Counted from the stretch's first letter, positions 9,339-18,106 are shown. The stretch: 64,000 nt of DNA from Planctomycetota bacterium (GCA_016235875.1 JACRII010000073.1:1-64000); one strand, 5' to 3'. The notes: generated by a model from the letters alone, not told the origin. Numbers and translations are program-made.

Positions 9339-10235
9339 ATGTTATATACTGGAGCTGTAGATGCTATTGCGGCAGTGTCTTTAAAGAAAGCCACGGCAAT
9401 GAAACACAGCCTGACAGGTTTCTTGACACTTTCTGTGTTGGCTGGTTTTTATATTGGATTTGGAGTTATCTTGGCATTTATTTGTGCCGCACCCGTAGCG
9501 GCAATAAACCCGGGCATAGGTAAAATAGTTGCCGGTGCAACATTTGGTATTGCGTTGTCTCTGGTAATTATTGGTGGAGCCGAGTTGTTTACCGGGTATA
9601 ATCTGTTGATATTTAAGGGTACCTTGAGGGGTACGGTGACGCTTAGCGATGCTATGTTGGGTTGGTTTTGGACATACGTAGGCAACTTGGGCGGATCGAT
9701 GATTTTTGCGCTTATGATTATTGTATCAGGTATCTTTGCCCCGGATCCCTGGAAGTCATTTTTACTTAAGGTGGCAACATATAAAAGCAACGGGCCATGG
9801 TGGGAGCTATTCTTCAGGGGTATCTTCTGTAACTGGCTCGTATGCCTTGCAATATGGTCCGCTGTTGGCAGATGTACGAGTGATTCAGGCAAGTTGATTA
9901 TGATCTGGTGGTGTCTGTTCTGCTTCATAACAACAGGGATGGAGCACAGCGTGGCAAATATGACCATTTTAACGATTGCGAATCTACTGCCTCACGATCC
10001 GGAAGCGATTTCATGGGGTAAGATGTTTGGATGGAACCTTGTCCCTGTTACCCTTGGCAATATTGTGGGTGGTGCATTCTTCGTCACATTCCTCTACTGG
10101 TTCGCTAATGCGATGGATGAAAGGGGTGCGAAGAGGATGGAGGCTATAAAGGGCGGTTCTGGCGCTGGTGAGTTGCCACGGGCCGGTGGGTCACCCGAAG
10201 AGATTAAGGATATCAAGGTGAAGATGAGGTCGTAA
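9339..10235 (+). CDS. FocA/NirC-type formate/nitrite channel
   Basis: A 298-residue pentameric-channel family protein with six hydrophobic segments. Family features visible are GFYIGFGVILAFI near the N-terminus, GIALSLVIIGGAELFTGYN, NLGGS, NWLVCLAIW and the FITTGMEHSVANM region carrying the conserved pore histidine. The ribosome site GAGGAG sits correctly before the ATG. The family transports formate, nitrite or hydrosulfide; in an anammox-like organism nitrite is the likely cargo, supported by the HPP gene in the same block. The C-terminus has a soluble tail of about 40 residues. The upstream 200 bases hold no recognised operator or sigma54 site. An intrinsic terminator follows. Confidence 0.93.
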   Translation: MLYTGAVDAIAAVSLKKATAMKHSLTGFLTLSVLAGFYIGFGVILAFICAAPVAAINPGIGKIVAGATFGIALSLVIIGGAELFTGYNLLIFKGTLRGTVTLSDAMLGWFWTYVGNLGGSMIFALMIIVSGIFAPDPWKSFLLKVATYKSNGPWWELFFRGIFCNWLVCLAIWSAVGRCTSDSGKLIMIWWCLFCFITTGMEHSVANMTILTIANLLPHDPEAISWGKMFGWNLVPVTLGNIVGGAFFVTFLYWFANAMDERGAKRMEAIKGGSGAGELPRAGGSPEEIKDIKVKMRS

Positions 10236-10300
10236 TTGTAGCACTATGTAACACTCTTGATGATAGTCGTAGAGAAGAGTGCTAGTTTAAAAGTTTTTAT

Positions 10301-10338
10301 AAAAAGGGCCAGTAATAATAAACTGGCCCTTTTTATTT
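10301..10338 (+). terminator. Intrinsic terminator after the FocA/NirC gene
   Basis: A 13-bp perfect stem (AAAAAGGGCCAGT at 10301-10313 with 10322-10334) with an 8-base loop and T-rich flank. The A and T tracts on both sides could also serve the convergent propeller gene on the minus strand. Confidence 0.85.
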
Positions 10339-10443
10339 GTCTGAGATTCTGAATTACCGAAGTTTTGAAGCAATGAAAGATGAAAGACCAAGGAGAGGGT
10401 TTATAGTCTTTTGTTTTTTATTAGTCTGAGGCAACATACTCCG

Positions 10444-11586
10444 TTAGTTGTTACTTGATGCCTCGCCTATTGCATAAAGTTTCCCGTCGTTAGAGCCAAT
10501 ATAGATGGTGCCGTCGACATCTATGGAAGGCGATGATTCTATGGCATCTCCCGTTTCAAATATCCATTTCAGATTTCCATCAGGATTGAAGGCGTACAGC
10601 TTTTTGTCTCTGGAACCGACGTAGATTGTACCATCTGCCCCGATTACCGGAGAAGAACTAACAGAGGCGCCTGTTTCAAAAGACCACTTCAGTTTTCCGT
10701 TGGGTGTGAAGGCGTATATGCTATTATTACCAGAACCAAAGTATACGTTTCCATTCGCATCCATAGCAGCAGAAGAATCAATGTCATACAGGGTATCAAA
10801 TGACCATTCTACCTGTCCATCAGAACGAAAGACGTAAAATTTAGCATCTTCAGAACCAATGCAAATATTTCCATTGGGCGCTATCAAAGGAGATGCGTCT
10901 AAAAGGTATCTGGTGCCAAAACTCCAAACAGCGTTGCCTTCTGGTTTCATTGCAAACAAATAGTAATCTCCAGAACCAAAGTAAATCATGCCATCCGGGG
11001 CTATAGCAGGAGACGACATAATATGATCGGCAGTCTTTTGCGTCCATTTTAACTTACCGTCCTGGGTAATGGCGTGGAGTTTCTTATCCCACGATCCAAA
11101 ATAAATTGTACCATCAGGTGCGATAGCCGGGGAGGAGATGATGCCGCCTTCGGATTTATACTTCCAGCGTATACTACTATCAGAGTTCAGTGCATAAAGA
11201 TGACTATCCCATGATCCAAAGAGAATGGTTCCATCTTTTCTGATAGCGGGTGATGATTCAACCTCCCCTTGCGTTTCGAAAGCCCACTTAAGCTTGCCGT
11301 CTCGAGTGATAGCGTAGAATTTATTGTCTTTTGAGCCAAAGTAGATTGTACCATCTTCACCAATGGCAGGAGAGGAAGTAACAGGTCCTTGCGTTTGGAA
11401 CGTCCATTTAACGATAGGTTTTTGAATGCTACCGTACGGGCTTCTCCCTGTGTGCTGCAAGTCATGCCTGAACATAGGCCAGGGTGTATCGGCAACTTGG
11501 GCATAAAGTGATGTCGATAGGAAGATCGTTAGCAAGAAAAGAATGAATGTCGGTAACGCAAAAAAAGTGATAGATTTTTTTAACAT
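10444..11586 (-). CDS. Secreted PQQ-type beta-propeller repeat protein
   Basis: A 380-residue protein with a signal peptide (about 1-29, ending near SLYAQ) and then about eight repeats of roughly 40 residues of the form GxxxSSPAIxxDGTIYFGSxDxKLYAxxxDGKLKW. This is the WD/PQQ-like propeller pattern found in outer-membrane assembly and quinoprotein-like proteins; no quinoprotein dehydrogenase catalytic residues were recognised, so it is probably a binding or scaffold propeller outside the cytoplasm. It starts 18 bases downstream of hisB in the same orientation with AAAGGAA before the ATG, so it may be transcribed with the his genes although its job appears unrelated. Confidence 0.85.
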   Translation of the reverse strand: MLKKSITFFALPTFILFLLTIFLSTSLYAQVADTPWPMFRHDLQHTGRSPYGSIQKPIVKWTFQTQGPVTSSPAIGEDGTIYFGSKDNKFYAITRDGKLKWAFETQGEVESSPAIRKDGTILFGSWDSHLYALNSDSSIRWKYKSEGGIISSPAIAPDGTIYFGSWDKKLHAITQDGKLKWTQKTADHIMSSPAIAPDGMIYFGSGDYYLFAMKPEGNAVWSFGTRYLLDASPLIAPNGNICIGSEDAKFYVFRSDGQVEWSFDTLYDIDSSAAMDANGNVYFGSGNNSIYAFTPNGKLKWSFETGASVSSSPVIGADGTIYVGSRDKKLYAFNPDGNLKWIFETGDAIESSPSIDVDGTIYIGSNDGKLYAIGEASSNN

Positions 11587-11604
11587 TAAAAAGTTCCTTT
11601 ACCT

Positions 11605-12195
11605 TTAAAGTATTCCTTTTGTCGATGGGACATCTTTTATGCGCTCGTCATACCGAACGGCTTCTTCCAGCGCCTTGGCCAGCCCTTTAAATATGGCCTC
11701 TGCTATGTGATGTGCATTCGTGCCGTATGGGACGTTCACGTGCAGGTTGATGCCTGCATTTGCAGTAAATGCCTTCAGAAATTCTTCGACAAGTTCGGCA
11801 TCGAAATTCCCGATCTTTGCAGTATGAAATGCTACATTATATACTAATGCGGGTCTTCCGCTGATGTCTACCGCAATATTGGCGAGTGTCTCTTGCATGG
11901 GGACGCTTGCATTGGAAAAGCGCCGAATTCCTTTTTTATCTCCCAATGCCTCTTTTATTCCCTGTCCGAGGCATATTCCCACGTCTTCTACCGTATGGTG
12001 ATCATCTACGATACGATCACCGCTTGCCTTGATTGTCAGGTCAAACAGTCCATGTTTGGTAAGCAGGTCAAGCATGTGGTCTAAGAAACCGACGCCGGAG
12101 TTGATGCTGCTGTTTCCATTTCCATCGATGTTGATCGTTAGTTCGACCTGTGTTTCCTTTGTCTTTCTATTGATCGTGGCCGTTCGTTTTGTCAT
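11605..12195 (-). CDS. hisB: Imidazoleglycerol-phosphate dehydratase
   Basis: This enzyme of histidine synthesis dehydrates imidazole glycerol phosphate to imidazole acetol phosphate in the cytoplasm. Family motifs are [29 protein letters not shown] and the metal-binding [13 protein letters not shown] chose the ATG giving [14 protein letters not shown] (196 residues, normal for the mono-functional enzyme); the longer frame to 12243 starts inside a palindromic repeat and adds an unconserved leader. It follows hisC by about 80 bases, the gap being filled by that palindrome. Confidence 0.95.
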   Translation of the reverse strand: MTKRTATINRKTKETQVELTINIDGNGNSSINSGVGFLDHMLDLLTKHGLFDLTIKASGDRIVDDHHTVEDVGICLGQGIKEALGDKKGIRRFSNASVPMQETLANIAVDISGRPALVYNVAFHTAKIGNFDAELVEEFLKAFTANAGINLHVNVPYGTNAHHIAEAIFKGLAKALEEAVRYDERIKDVPSTKGIL

Positions 12196-12232
12196 GGGAT
12201 TTTTTTGTTTATAGTTAATTGAATTAAAATTG

Positions 12233-12262
12233 TGTAAGGGCAATTCATGAATTGCCCTTACA
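12233..12262. repeat. Perfect 30-bp palindrome between hisC and hisB
   Basis: The sequence is self-complementary over 30 bases, with half-site TGTAAGGGCAATTCA. It resembles the short palindromic repeats dispersed in many environmental genomes. It lies between hisC and hisB, so in RNA it would form a hairpin inside the his message. Confidence 0.8.
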
Positions 12263-12276
12263 AATCTCGGATTTGT

Positions 12277-13362
12277 TCAGTGACAACAGGCGTCCCTTAT
12301 TTTTGTATGTTTTTTTGTATCGACAAGCTCTTTTAGATTTTTTAGCAAGGTGTCAATTTCTTCCCTTGTTCCAATGGTAATGCGCAGGCAGTCGTCAAGT
12401 CGCCTCAGATTAAAATATCTTACCAGTATTTTTCGTGATTTTAATGTTTGATATAAATGATGAGCAGAAACCCCTTTCATGCACCGAGCCAGTACGAAAT
12501 TGGTTTGAGAGGGATATACAAAAAATCCCATATCCTGCAAAGATTTCGTGAGATAGATTCTTGTGTCTTTTATTTTTTCAACATGCATCATCATGCTTTT
12601 TTGGTCATCAAGTGCTGCCACAACGGCGGCAATGCTGAGCCGGTCAACGTTATATGAATCCTTAACCTTCATCATTCCCTGAATAAGCGATTCCTGGGCA
12701 ATACAAAAACCCAGACGGATGCCCGCTAAAGAATATGATTTCGAAAGTGTTCTCAGGATGAGGATGTTATCGTGTTCTTTAACGAGGCTGAGGCAGTTAT
12801 CTTCCGCAAAGTCGGCATATGCTTCATCGACGACGAGTACGCCATCTATGGCAGATGCGATCTTTGATATTTTGCTGTGAGGAACCATCGTTCCCGATGG
12901 TGAGTTTGGGTTTGCGATAAACGTGACCTTTGCATCTGCTACGATAAAATCATCGGAAAGGGAATAATCTTCGTTGAATTCCAGTGCGCAGGCATTCCCG
13001 TCCTGCAGTTCGGCAAGTGTTTTATAAAGCATGTAAGAGGGATACGGAAAAACTACCTTGTCGCCCGGTCCTGCAAAACTCCGTATGATGATAGATAATA
13101 AGTCGTCTGAACCGTTTCCGGCCATGACCCATTCTGGCTTCGTACCCAACGTTTCAGCGATTTTTATCCTGGCAGCAGTTACGGTAGGGTCTGGGTAAAG
13201 ACGAAGGTTATCGTTCACCGCCTCTTTAACGGCATTTAAGACCTTTGGAGAAGGTGGATACGGATTCTCATTGGTATTGAGCTTTATGTAGATACCGTCT
13301 TTCGGCTGTTCACCCGGTATATATCCCGACATCCTTTCAATATTATCCCGAAAATAACTCAA
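12277..13362 (-). CDS. hisC: Histidinol-phosphate aminotransferase
   Basis: A 361-residue PLP-dependent class I/II aminotransferase converting imidazole acetol phosphate to histidinol phosphate. Visible motifs are LNTNENPYPPSP at the N-terminus, GNGSDDLL, NPNSPSG, DEAYADF, and the PLP-lysine segment TLSKSYSLAGIRLG. Translation appears to start at a TTG that overlaps the hisD stop (TTGA), with AAAGGAG 7-8 bases upstream; this supports translational coupling to hisD. The C-terminal tail ends in a Cys-Cys-His triplet of no known meaning. Confidence 0.95.
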   Translation of the reverse strand: MSYFRDNIERMSGYIPGEQPKDGIYIKLNTNENPYPPSPKVLNAVKEAVNDNLRLYPDPTVTAARIKIAETLGTKPEWVMAGNGSDDLLSIIIRSFAGPGDKVVFPYPSYMLYKTLAELQDGNACALEFNEDYSLSDDFIVADAKVTFIANPNSPSGTMVPHSKISKIASAIDGVLVVDEAYADFAEDNCLSLVKEHDNILILRTLSKSYSLAGIRLGFCIAQESLIQGMMKVKDSYNVDRLSIAAVVAALDDQKSMMMHVEKIKDTRIYLTKSLQDMGFFVYPSQTNFVLARCMKGVSAHHLYQTLKSRKILVRYFNLRRLDDCLRITIGTREEIDTLLKNLKELVDTKKHTKIRDACCH

Positions 13363-14666
13363 GAACGTGCTCCTTTTAGTCTGATTTGAACGGACTGTGT
13401 GTGCGCATCCAAGCCCTCAGCCTCTGAAATTTCTGCGACATCTTTATAAGCTTCCTTAAGAGCCGACCTTGAATAAGTTATTACGCTCGACCTCTTCAGA
13501 AAATCATTTGCCGATAATCCCGACGAAAAACGCGCCGTCCCGCTTGTGGGAAGCACATGGGATGGCCCTGCGATATAATCACCCAATGCGACAGGTGTGT
13601 ATGCGCCCAAAAAAATTGCACCGGCGTGTTTGATGCCTGATAGGACAGTCCTGGGATTTTGCGTCATAATCTGCAAATGTTCAGGAGCTAGTGCATTGGC
13701 AATTTCAACGCATTCGTCAATGTTTTTTGTCAGGATAATGACGCCGAATTTATCAAGGCACTTTTTGGTATCTTCATGCCGTTTGAGTTTGGAAATTTGT
13801 TGCTTTAACTCTGTTTCCACCTGTTTCACCAATGATTCTGAGAAAGTGATCAGTATTGAGATACCGGGTGTGTGCTCTGCTTGTGACAACAGGTCAGAAG
13901 CCACAAACGAAGGATTTGCTCTGTCATCGGCTATAATCAATACCTCGCTGGGCCCTGCCAGCATATCGATGCCAGCATATCCAAATATCTCTTTTTTTGC
14001 AAGCGTAACAAAAATGTTTCCCGGTCCTACGATCTTATCGACCTTAGGAATGGTTTCCGTGCCAAAAGCAAGGGCAGCAACAGCCTGGGCGCCTCCTACC
14101 TTGTATATTTCGTTCACACCCGCTTCCCTTGCCGCTACCAGTCTTTCTGGTGGAATAGTTCCATCCTTGGCGGGAGGTGTGGTCATTATTATCCTATCTA
14201 CACCTGCTACCTTTGCCGGGACAGTATTCATCAATACGGTGGATGGATACGAAGCTGCGCCGCCAGGAACGTACACCCCCACACTTTCTACAGGAGAATA
14301 CAAGGTATCGAGTACAATGCCGTTTGCCTTTAATGGACCGACGTTCCGGATTTTTATATGTTCCTGATACGCCCTTATATTACTGATAGCCCGTTGAATG
14401 GACTTTACAAAAGGGAGGGAAATTTTTTTGTAAGAATCCTCAATTTCTTTGTCTTTTACTCTGAATTCATCAGGCGAAAGAGAAACCTTATCAAAACATT
14501 TGCCATATTTTACGATGGCCTTATCACCCAGATTCCGGACGTCATTTATGATCTTGAGTACCGTCTTCCTGTGATTAGTTGATAGGCCATCCAGGAGGCT
14601 TAATTGTTGTTTGAGTTTTACAATTTCCCTGCCTATATTACATTCCCATGCCCTGAGAATCCTCAT
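13359..14666 (-). CDS. hisD: Histidinol dehydrogenase
   Basis: A 435-residue zinc- and NAD-dependent enzyme that oxidises histidinol to histidine, the last two steps of the pathway. Motifs: PGGAASYPSTVLMN, PPAKDGTIPPERLVAAREAGV, GGAQAVAALAFGTETIPKVDKIVGPGN, AGPSEVLIIAD, DLLSQAEH and GPSHVLPTSGTARFSSGLS. First gene of a hisD-hisC-hisB run on the minus strand. The ATG at 14666 has only a weak ribosome site. Other his genes are not in this window, so the pathway is dispersed. Confidence 0.96.
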   Translation of the reverse strand: MRILRAWECNIGREIVKLKQQLSLLDGLSTNHRKTVLKIINDVRNLGDKAIVKYGKCFDKVSLSPDEFRVKDKEIEDSYKKISLPFVKSIQRAISNIRAYQEHIKIRNVGPLKANGIVLDTLYSPVESVGVYVPGGAASYPSTVLMNTVPAKVAGVDRIIMTTPPAKDGTIPPERLVAAREAGVNEIYKVGGAQAVAALAFGTETIPKVDKIVGPGNIFVTLAKKEIFGYAGIDMLAGPSEVLIIADDRANPSFVASDLLSQAEHTPGISILITFSESLVKQVETELKQQISKLKRHEDTKKCLDKFGVIILTKNIDECVEIANALAPEHLQIMTQNPRTVLSGIKHAGAIFLGAYTPVALGDYIAGPSHVLPTSGTARFSSGLSANDFLKRSSVITYSRSALKEAYKDVAEISEAEGLDAHTQSVQIRLKGARS

Positions 14667-14688
14667 CTTTTTCTGTTCTCAAAAATTA

Positions 14689-14709
14689 AACGAGGCCTGA
14701 AGCCTCGTT
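14689..14709. repeat. Short palindromic hairpin between divergent genes
   Basis: Arms AACGAGGC and GCCTCGTT flank a 5-base centre. It lies upstream of hisD and upstream of the RNase HII-like gene, so it is not a terminator for either; probably another dispersed palindrome. Confidence 0.5.
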
Positions 14710-14806
14710 CTATAAGAAATATTTGCCTGATTAATTTAATATACTACGAAAATTATATTTTTTACTTAGAATATTGTCAAGGGAAATGAAATGGCTTAGT
14801 TTCGTT

Positions 14807-14834
14807 TTGACTTTCACCCATAAAGCGATATAAT
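14807..14834 (+). promoter_or_regulatory. Sigma70-type promoter for the RNase HII-like gene
   Basis: TTGACT at 14807-14812 and a perfect TATAAT at 14829-14834 are separated by 16 bases. The expected start is near 14841, about 20 bases before the ATG at 14860. Confidence 0.7.
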
Positions 14835-14859
14835 ACACCTGTTTTAAACGGCTTTAATT

Positions 14860-15819
14860 ATGACTATCATAGCAGGTATAGATGAGGCTGGATATGGTCC
14901 TTTGCTCGGACCTATGGTGATTACTATCACTGCCTTTGATGTGCCAGATGAAAAGGCCAATTGTTCTTTGTGGGATTTACTGAACGACGCCATTTCAAAT
15001 GACATGAAAGGCAAGGGACAGCGGCTGACCATTCGCGATAGTAAAAAATTGTATAATGCCCAAAAAGGCTTAAAACCATTGGAAAACGCCGCTCTTTCGT
15101 TCCTATGGTCAAAGGATTTAAAAACCACGTCATTTTATCAACTGCTGAAGAATTTGTTGTGTCACCATCCTGAGACTATTGCTGGATACCCGTGGTACGC
15201 CGAAAAGGATTATCCTTTACCTTTAGCAACAAACATTTCTGCCGTCTTAAATTATGCTGATTTGTTAAAGTATGCGTTGGATAAGCAAGGTGTGAAGTTT
15301 TGCTATGCAAGCAGTTGTGTGGTCACGGTTCAGGAGTTTAATGAGTGGGTAAAAGCAACGGATAACAAGTCCGTTGTCTTGTTTAATAATTGTGCAGCGC
15401 TTATCTCCAGGCTGTGGAATAATTTTAAAGGTAATATAAGCCTGATTGTTGACAAGCAGGGCGGCAGAAACAATTATGCCGAACTACTGAAAGGATTTTT
15501 ACACAAAGTAGATGTAAAAATTTTAAAGGAAGGCGCCAAGGTGTCAACGTACGAAGTGGTTGATGATCAAAGGAAAATGGAAATATCCTTTGTGGAAAAA
15601 GGTGAAGACACCTGTATGGCAGTGGCGCTGGCATCCATATTCAGCAAGTATGTTCGGGAATTGTTTATGCATTTGGAAAATCAATACTGGCTTCAATTTG
15701 TACCTGGCTTAAAACCAACGGCGGGATATTATACGGATGCCCTGCGGTTTTTGTCTGAGATAGCGGACGTGCGGAAGAAAGAGGCAATTCAGGATAATAT
15801 TTTAATACGTATTAAATAA
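14860..15819 (+). CDS. Divergent RNase HII-like protein
   Basis: A 319-residue protein with an RNase H-fold signature of the RNase HII type: IAGIDEAGYGPLLGP (usual form DEAGRGPLAGP), DSKKL, an Asp in IVDKQGGRNNY and ALASIFSKYVREL, matching the AxASIxAKxxRD motif. The Arg of the DEAGRG motif is Tyr here and the protein is about 100 residues longer than usual, with insertions. It could cleave RNA in RNA-DNA hybrids, or be a lineage-specific paralogue; the main rnhB would then lie elsewhere. It has its own sigma70-like promoter and is followed by a MITE-like repeat. Start chosen at the ATG giving the conserved N-terminal strand. Confidence 0.75.
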   Translation: MTIIAGIDEAGYGPLLGPMVITITAFDVPDEKANCSLWDLLNDAISNDMKGKGQRLTIRDSKKLYNAQKGLKPLENAALSFLWSKDLKTTSFYQLLKNLLCHHPETIAGYPWYAEKDYPLPLATNISAVLNYADLLKYALDKQGVKFCYASSCVVTVQEFNEWVKATDNKSVVLFNNCAALISRLWNNFKGNISLIVDKQGGRNNYAELLKGFLHKVDVKILKEGAKVSTYEVVDDQRKMEISFVEKGEDTCMAVALASIFSKYVRELFMHLENQYWLQFVPGLKPTAGYYTDALRFLSEIADVRKKEAIQDNILIRIK

Positions 15820-15828
15820 AGGCAATAG

Positions 15829-15971
15829 TTCACCGCAGAGGCGCAAAGAACGCAGAGAAATCAGGGGCATGAAAAGTTGAAAGGTTGAAAGATTATGTTC
15901 TCAACTTCCCTTCATTACAGTTTCTCACCTTCAGGTCTTTTCCTCTGCGTTCTTTGCGCCTCTGCGGTGAA
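15829..15971. repeat. MITE-like element with 29-bp perfect inverted termini
   Basis: The left arm at 15829-15857 begins TTCACCGCAGAGGCGCAAAG and the right arm at 15943-15971 is its exact reverse complement over 29 bases; 85 bases lie between. The element fills the space between the RNase HII-like gene and asd. A related, shorter sequence (AGTTCACCGCCGAGAACGCG) occurs at 21771-21790. Confidence 0.85.
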
Positions 15972-16010
15972 TGTGGCTGTTTTTTGCGATGAAAGGAGTT
16001 TTTGGTAAAG

Positions 16011-17018
16011 ATGGCTGTAAATGTGGCGGTGGTGGGTGCGACGGGTGCTGTAGGTGAGGAATTTCTCCGGATACTTGAAGAGAGAAAGTTTCCCATAAAG
16101 GAGTTGAGATTGTTGGCTTCGAAACGTTCTGCCGGGAAAAAGATGCGATTCTGCGGGGCTGATTATACGGTACAGGAATTGACCAAACATTCATTCCAAG
16201 GGATAAAAATTGCCCTCTTTAGCGCTGGTGCCAGCATCAGCAGGGAATATGTGCCTTATGCCATTGAAAGGGGGGCTATTTGCGTGGATAATTCCAGCGC
16301 CTTCAGGATGGATGATGACGTGCCTCTGGTAGTGCCAGAGGTGAATCCACAGGATATTGCGAAGCATCGCGGTGTGATCGCCAATCCCAATTGTTCAACA
16401 ATTCAGATGGTGGTTGCCTTAAAACCCATCCATGATGCCGCCCGGATAAAGAGGGTTGTTGTCTCGACATACCAGGCGGTGTCCGGCGCAGGGCTTAAGG
16501 CTATTGATGAACTACAAAAAGAGACTTCCAGCATTCTTTCAGGGAAGGGGACTTTTCAGAGAAACTTGTTTCCGCACCAGATAGCCTTTAATGTCTTACC
16601 TCAGATTCCCCAGAGCAATGCGTTTATGCCCAATGGCTATACATCCGAAGAGATGAAGATGGTGAACGAGACGAAAAAGATCATGGGTGATCACAGCATT
16701 CGGGTGACTGCAACAACCGTGCGTGTACCCGTTGTCCGGAGTCATAGCGAGTCCGTAAATATAGAAACAGAGAGGAAAATTACCGCAGCAGCAGTAAAAA
16801 AGCTTCTTTCAACGGCGCCGGGTGTTAAATTGGTGGATGACCCTGCCAATCAATTATATCCACTAGCCACGGATGCCGCAGGCAAAGACGAAGTTTTTGT
16901 AGGTCGTATCCGTGAAGACGAATCCATTGATAATGGAATCAATATGTGGATTGTGAGCGATAATATTCGAAAAGGCGCCGCCCTCAACGCCATCCAGATT
17001 GCAGAGAAGCTGTTGTGA
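16011..17018 (+). CDS. asd: Aspartate-semialdehyde dehydrogenase
   Basis: This enzyme reduces aspartyl phosphate to aspartate semialdehyde with NADPH, supplying lysine/diaminopimelate, threonine and methionine synthesis. The N-terminus has the nucleotide-binding VAVVGATGAVGEEFLRIL; the catalytic Cys lies in ANPNCSTIQ; VSTYQAVSGAG and VPVVRSHSESV are family typical. I chose the ATG at 16011 (335 residues) with AAAGGAG 12 bases upstream; a TTG at 16002 would add three residues but sits too close to that ribosome site. It is a single gene, flanked by MITE-like repeats on both sides. Confidence 0.95.
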   Translation: MAVNVAVVGATGAVGEEFLRILEERKFPIKELRLLASKRSAGKKMRFCGADYTVQELTKHSFQGIKIALFSAGASISREYVPYAIERGAICVDNSSAFRMDDDVPLVVPEVNPQDIAKHRGVIANPNCSTIQMVVALKPIHDAARIKRVVVSTYQAVSGAGLKAIDELQKETSSILSGKGTFQRNLFPHQIAFNVLPQIPQSNAFMPNGYTSEEMKMVNETKKIMGDHSIRVTATTVRVPVVRSHSESVNIETERKITAAAVKKLLSTAPGVKLVDDPANQLYPLATDAAGKDEVFVGRIREDESIDNGINMWIVSDNIRKGAALNAIQIAEKLL

Positions 17019-17063
17019 TGAACAGGGAGATGTAGAGTACAATAGCCTTTAAGTTGCGTGGGG

Positions 17064-17147
17064 TGTCATTCTTAACGACCAACGGGAGTGAAGAATCCCA
17101 TAGTTTGTAGAATGAGATTCTTCGTCGCTTCGCTTCTCAGAATGACA
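17064..17147. repeat. 84-bp TGTCATTCT-type inverted repeat
   Basis: The termini TGTCATTCT and AGAATGACA are inverted, and inner segments (GTGAAGAATC and GAGATTCTTCG) also pair, giving a long imperfect hairpin. This matches a small palindromic repeat type seen in many bacterial genomes. It lies between asd and the kinase-TIR island. Confidence 0.75.
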
Positions 17148-17192
17148 ATTTACCTGCAATAGGCGCTTTAACCAACCCAACCTTACACAACT

Positions 17193-17300
17193 ATGTGGTG
17201 GGGATATTCTGTAGCTACTATCCTTACTATTGGTGGCATGATTGGCGTGATTTATTATGCATATCATTTTCACACCAAAAACAGGATGTGTTCCTATTAA
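17193..17300 (+). CDS. Possible 35-residue membrane peptide
   Basis: A short frame encodes MWWGYSVATILTIGGMIGVI followed by YYAYHF and a basic end. It would be a single-pass membrane peptide. There is no clear ribosome site and no family was recognised, so it may be chance; together with the repeat at 17064-17147 it is all that I see in the 314 bases between asd and the kinase gene. Confidence 0.25.
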   Translation: MWWGYSVATILTIGGMIGVIYYAYHFHTKNRMCSY

Positions 17301-17332
17301 CCCTCGTGCTAGGTTTGGAGATAAATTGAAAA

Positions 17333-18106
17333 ATGTCAGAAGAAACACTAAAAACAAGAATTGCGGAACTTGAGAAAGAACTTAAAAAGGTTAAAAGTGA
17401 AAGCTCTCAGTATCTTCAAAATGTAGCCCATCAGCTTACTGCACCTTTGAATGCTATCAAGTGGAGTATAGAAGCCCTAAAGGATGAAGATGTACCTATA
17501 GCTCGAAAGCATAATTTATTAAGATCAGTTTATTCTCAGGCAACAATTTTGGTTCATTTAATAAAGAATTTTACTTTAATGTCTAATTTGGAGGTAGATC
17601 ACGATTTAAGAAAATTCAGAGAAAAGCCTCAGGAAGTTGATATCCTGCGGTTAGCGATAAATCTTGCAAATGATTTTCAACCACAAGCTTTTGAATCTAA
17701 GAAGAAAATAATTGTAGAAGATGATACTTTTAAAAATGCGATAGGCAGAAAAACAGTATCAATCGAGAAAAACTTGGTGGCACAAGCCATCTCAAATATT
17801 TTAGAAAATGCTGTTAAGTATTCTGATGTGGATACCTCCATTATCATCAGAGCTGAAAAAGAAAAGGAAGGTATTTGTTTATCAATAACAAGTTGTGGGA
17901 TTCCTATTAATCCGCTAGAGGTAAAAAGCATATTTGAACGTGGTTATAGAGGGAAACAGGCTGTTGATAAGGTTCCAGCGGGAACAGGGTTCGGTCTCTA
18001 TCTTGTCAAACGAATAATGGAGTTGCATAATGGAAGCGTTTCACTCGAGACCAAAGAAAAAATTTCAAAATTCAAACTTCACTTCCTAGGGAATCTCTTT
18101 AAATGA
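17333..18106 (+). CDS. Soluble histidine kinase of a Detocs-like three-gene system
   Basis: A 257-residue cytoplasmic kinase with a short N-terminal coiled coil (1-28) and no membrane segment or sensor domain. The H-box is NVAHQLTAPLNAIKW (His33), the N-box NILENAVKYSD, then IFERGYRG and the lid/G-box PAGTGFGLYLVKRI. The G1 box reads SITSCGIPI instead of the usual DxGxG form, so nucleotide binding is atypical, as in some other kinase subfamilies. Its stop overlaps the next gene's ATG (ATGA), so the two are coupled. With the following stand-alone receiver and receiver-TIR protein it forms a kinase/buffer/effector arrangement. GGAG lies 12 bases before the ATG. The input signal is unknown; by analogy it may respond to phage or damage. 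Confidence 0.88.
   Translation: MSEETLKTRIAELEKELKKVKSESSQYLQNVAHQLTAPLNAIKWSIEALKDEDVPIARKHNLLRSVYSQATILVHLIKNFTLMSNLEVDHDLRKFREKPQEVDILRLAINLANDFQPQAFESKKKIIVEDDTFKNAIGRKTVSIEKNLVAQAISNILENAVKYSDVDTSIIIRAEKEKEGICLSITSCGIPINPLEVKSIFERGYRGKQAVDKVPAGTGFGLYLVKRIMELHNGSVSLETKEKISKFKLHFLGNLFK

Noticed and set aside
10500-11400. Regularly spaced repeats that could suggest a CRISPR or satellite
   Set aside because: They are codon-level repeats of the propeller blades (about 120 bases) within an intact gene.
13597-14367. 256-codon plus-strand frame inside hisD
   Set aside because: It is antisense to a fully conserved histidinol dehydrogenase and resembles no protein.
16002-16010. TTG start of asd
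   Set aside because: It lies only three bases after the ribosome site; the ATG at 16011 gives the family-typical N-terminus.
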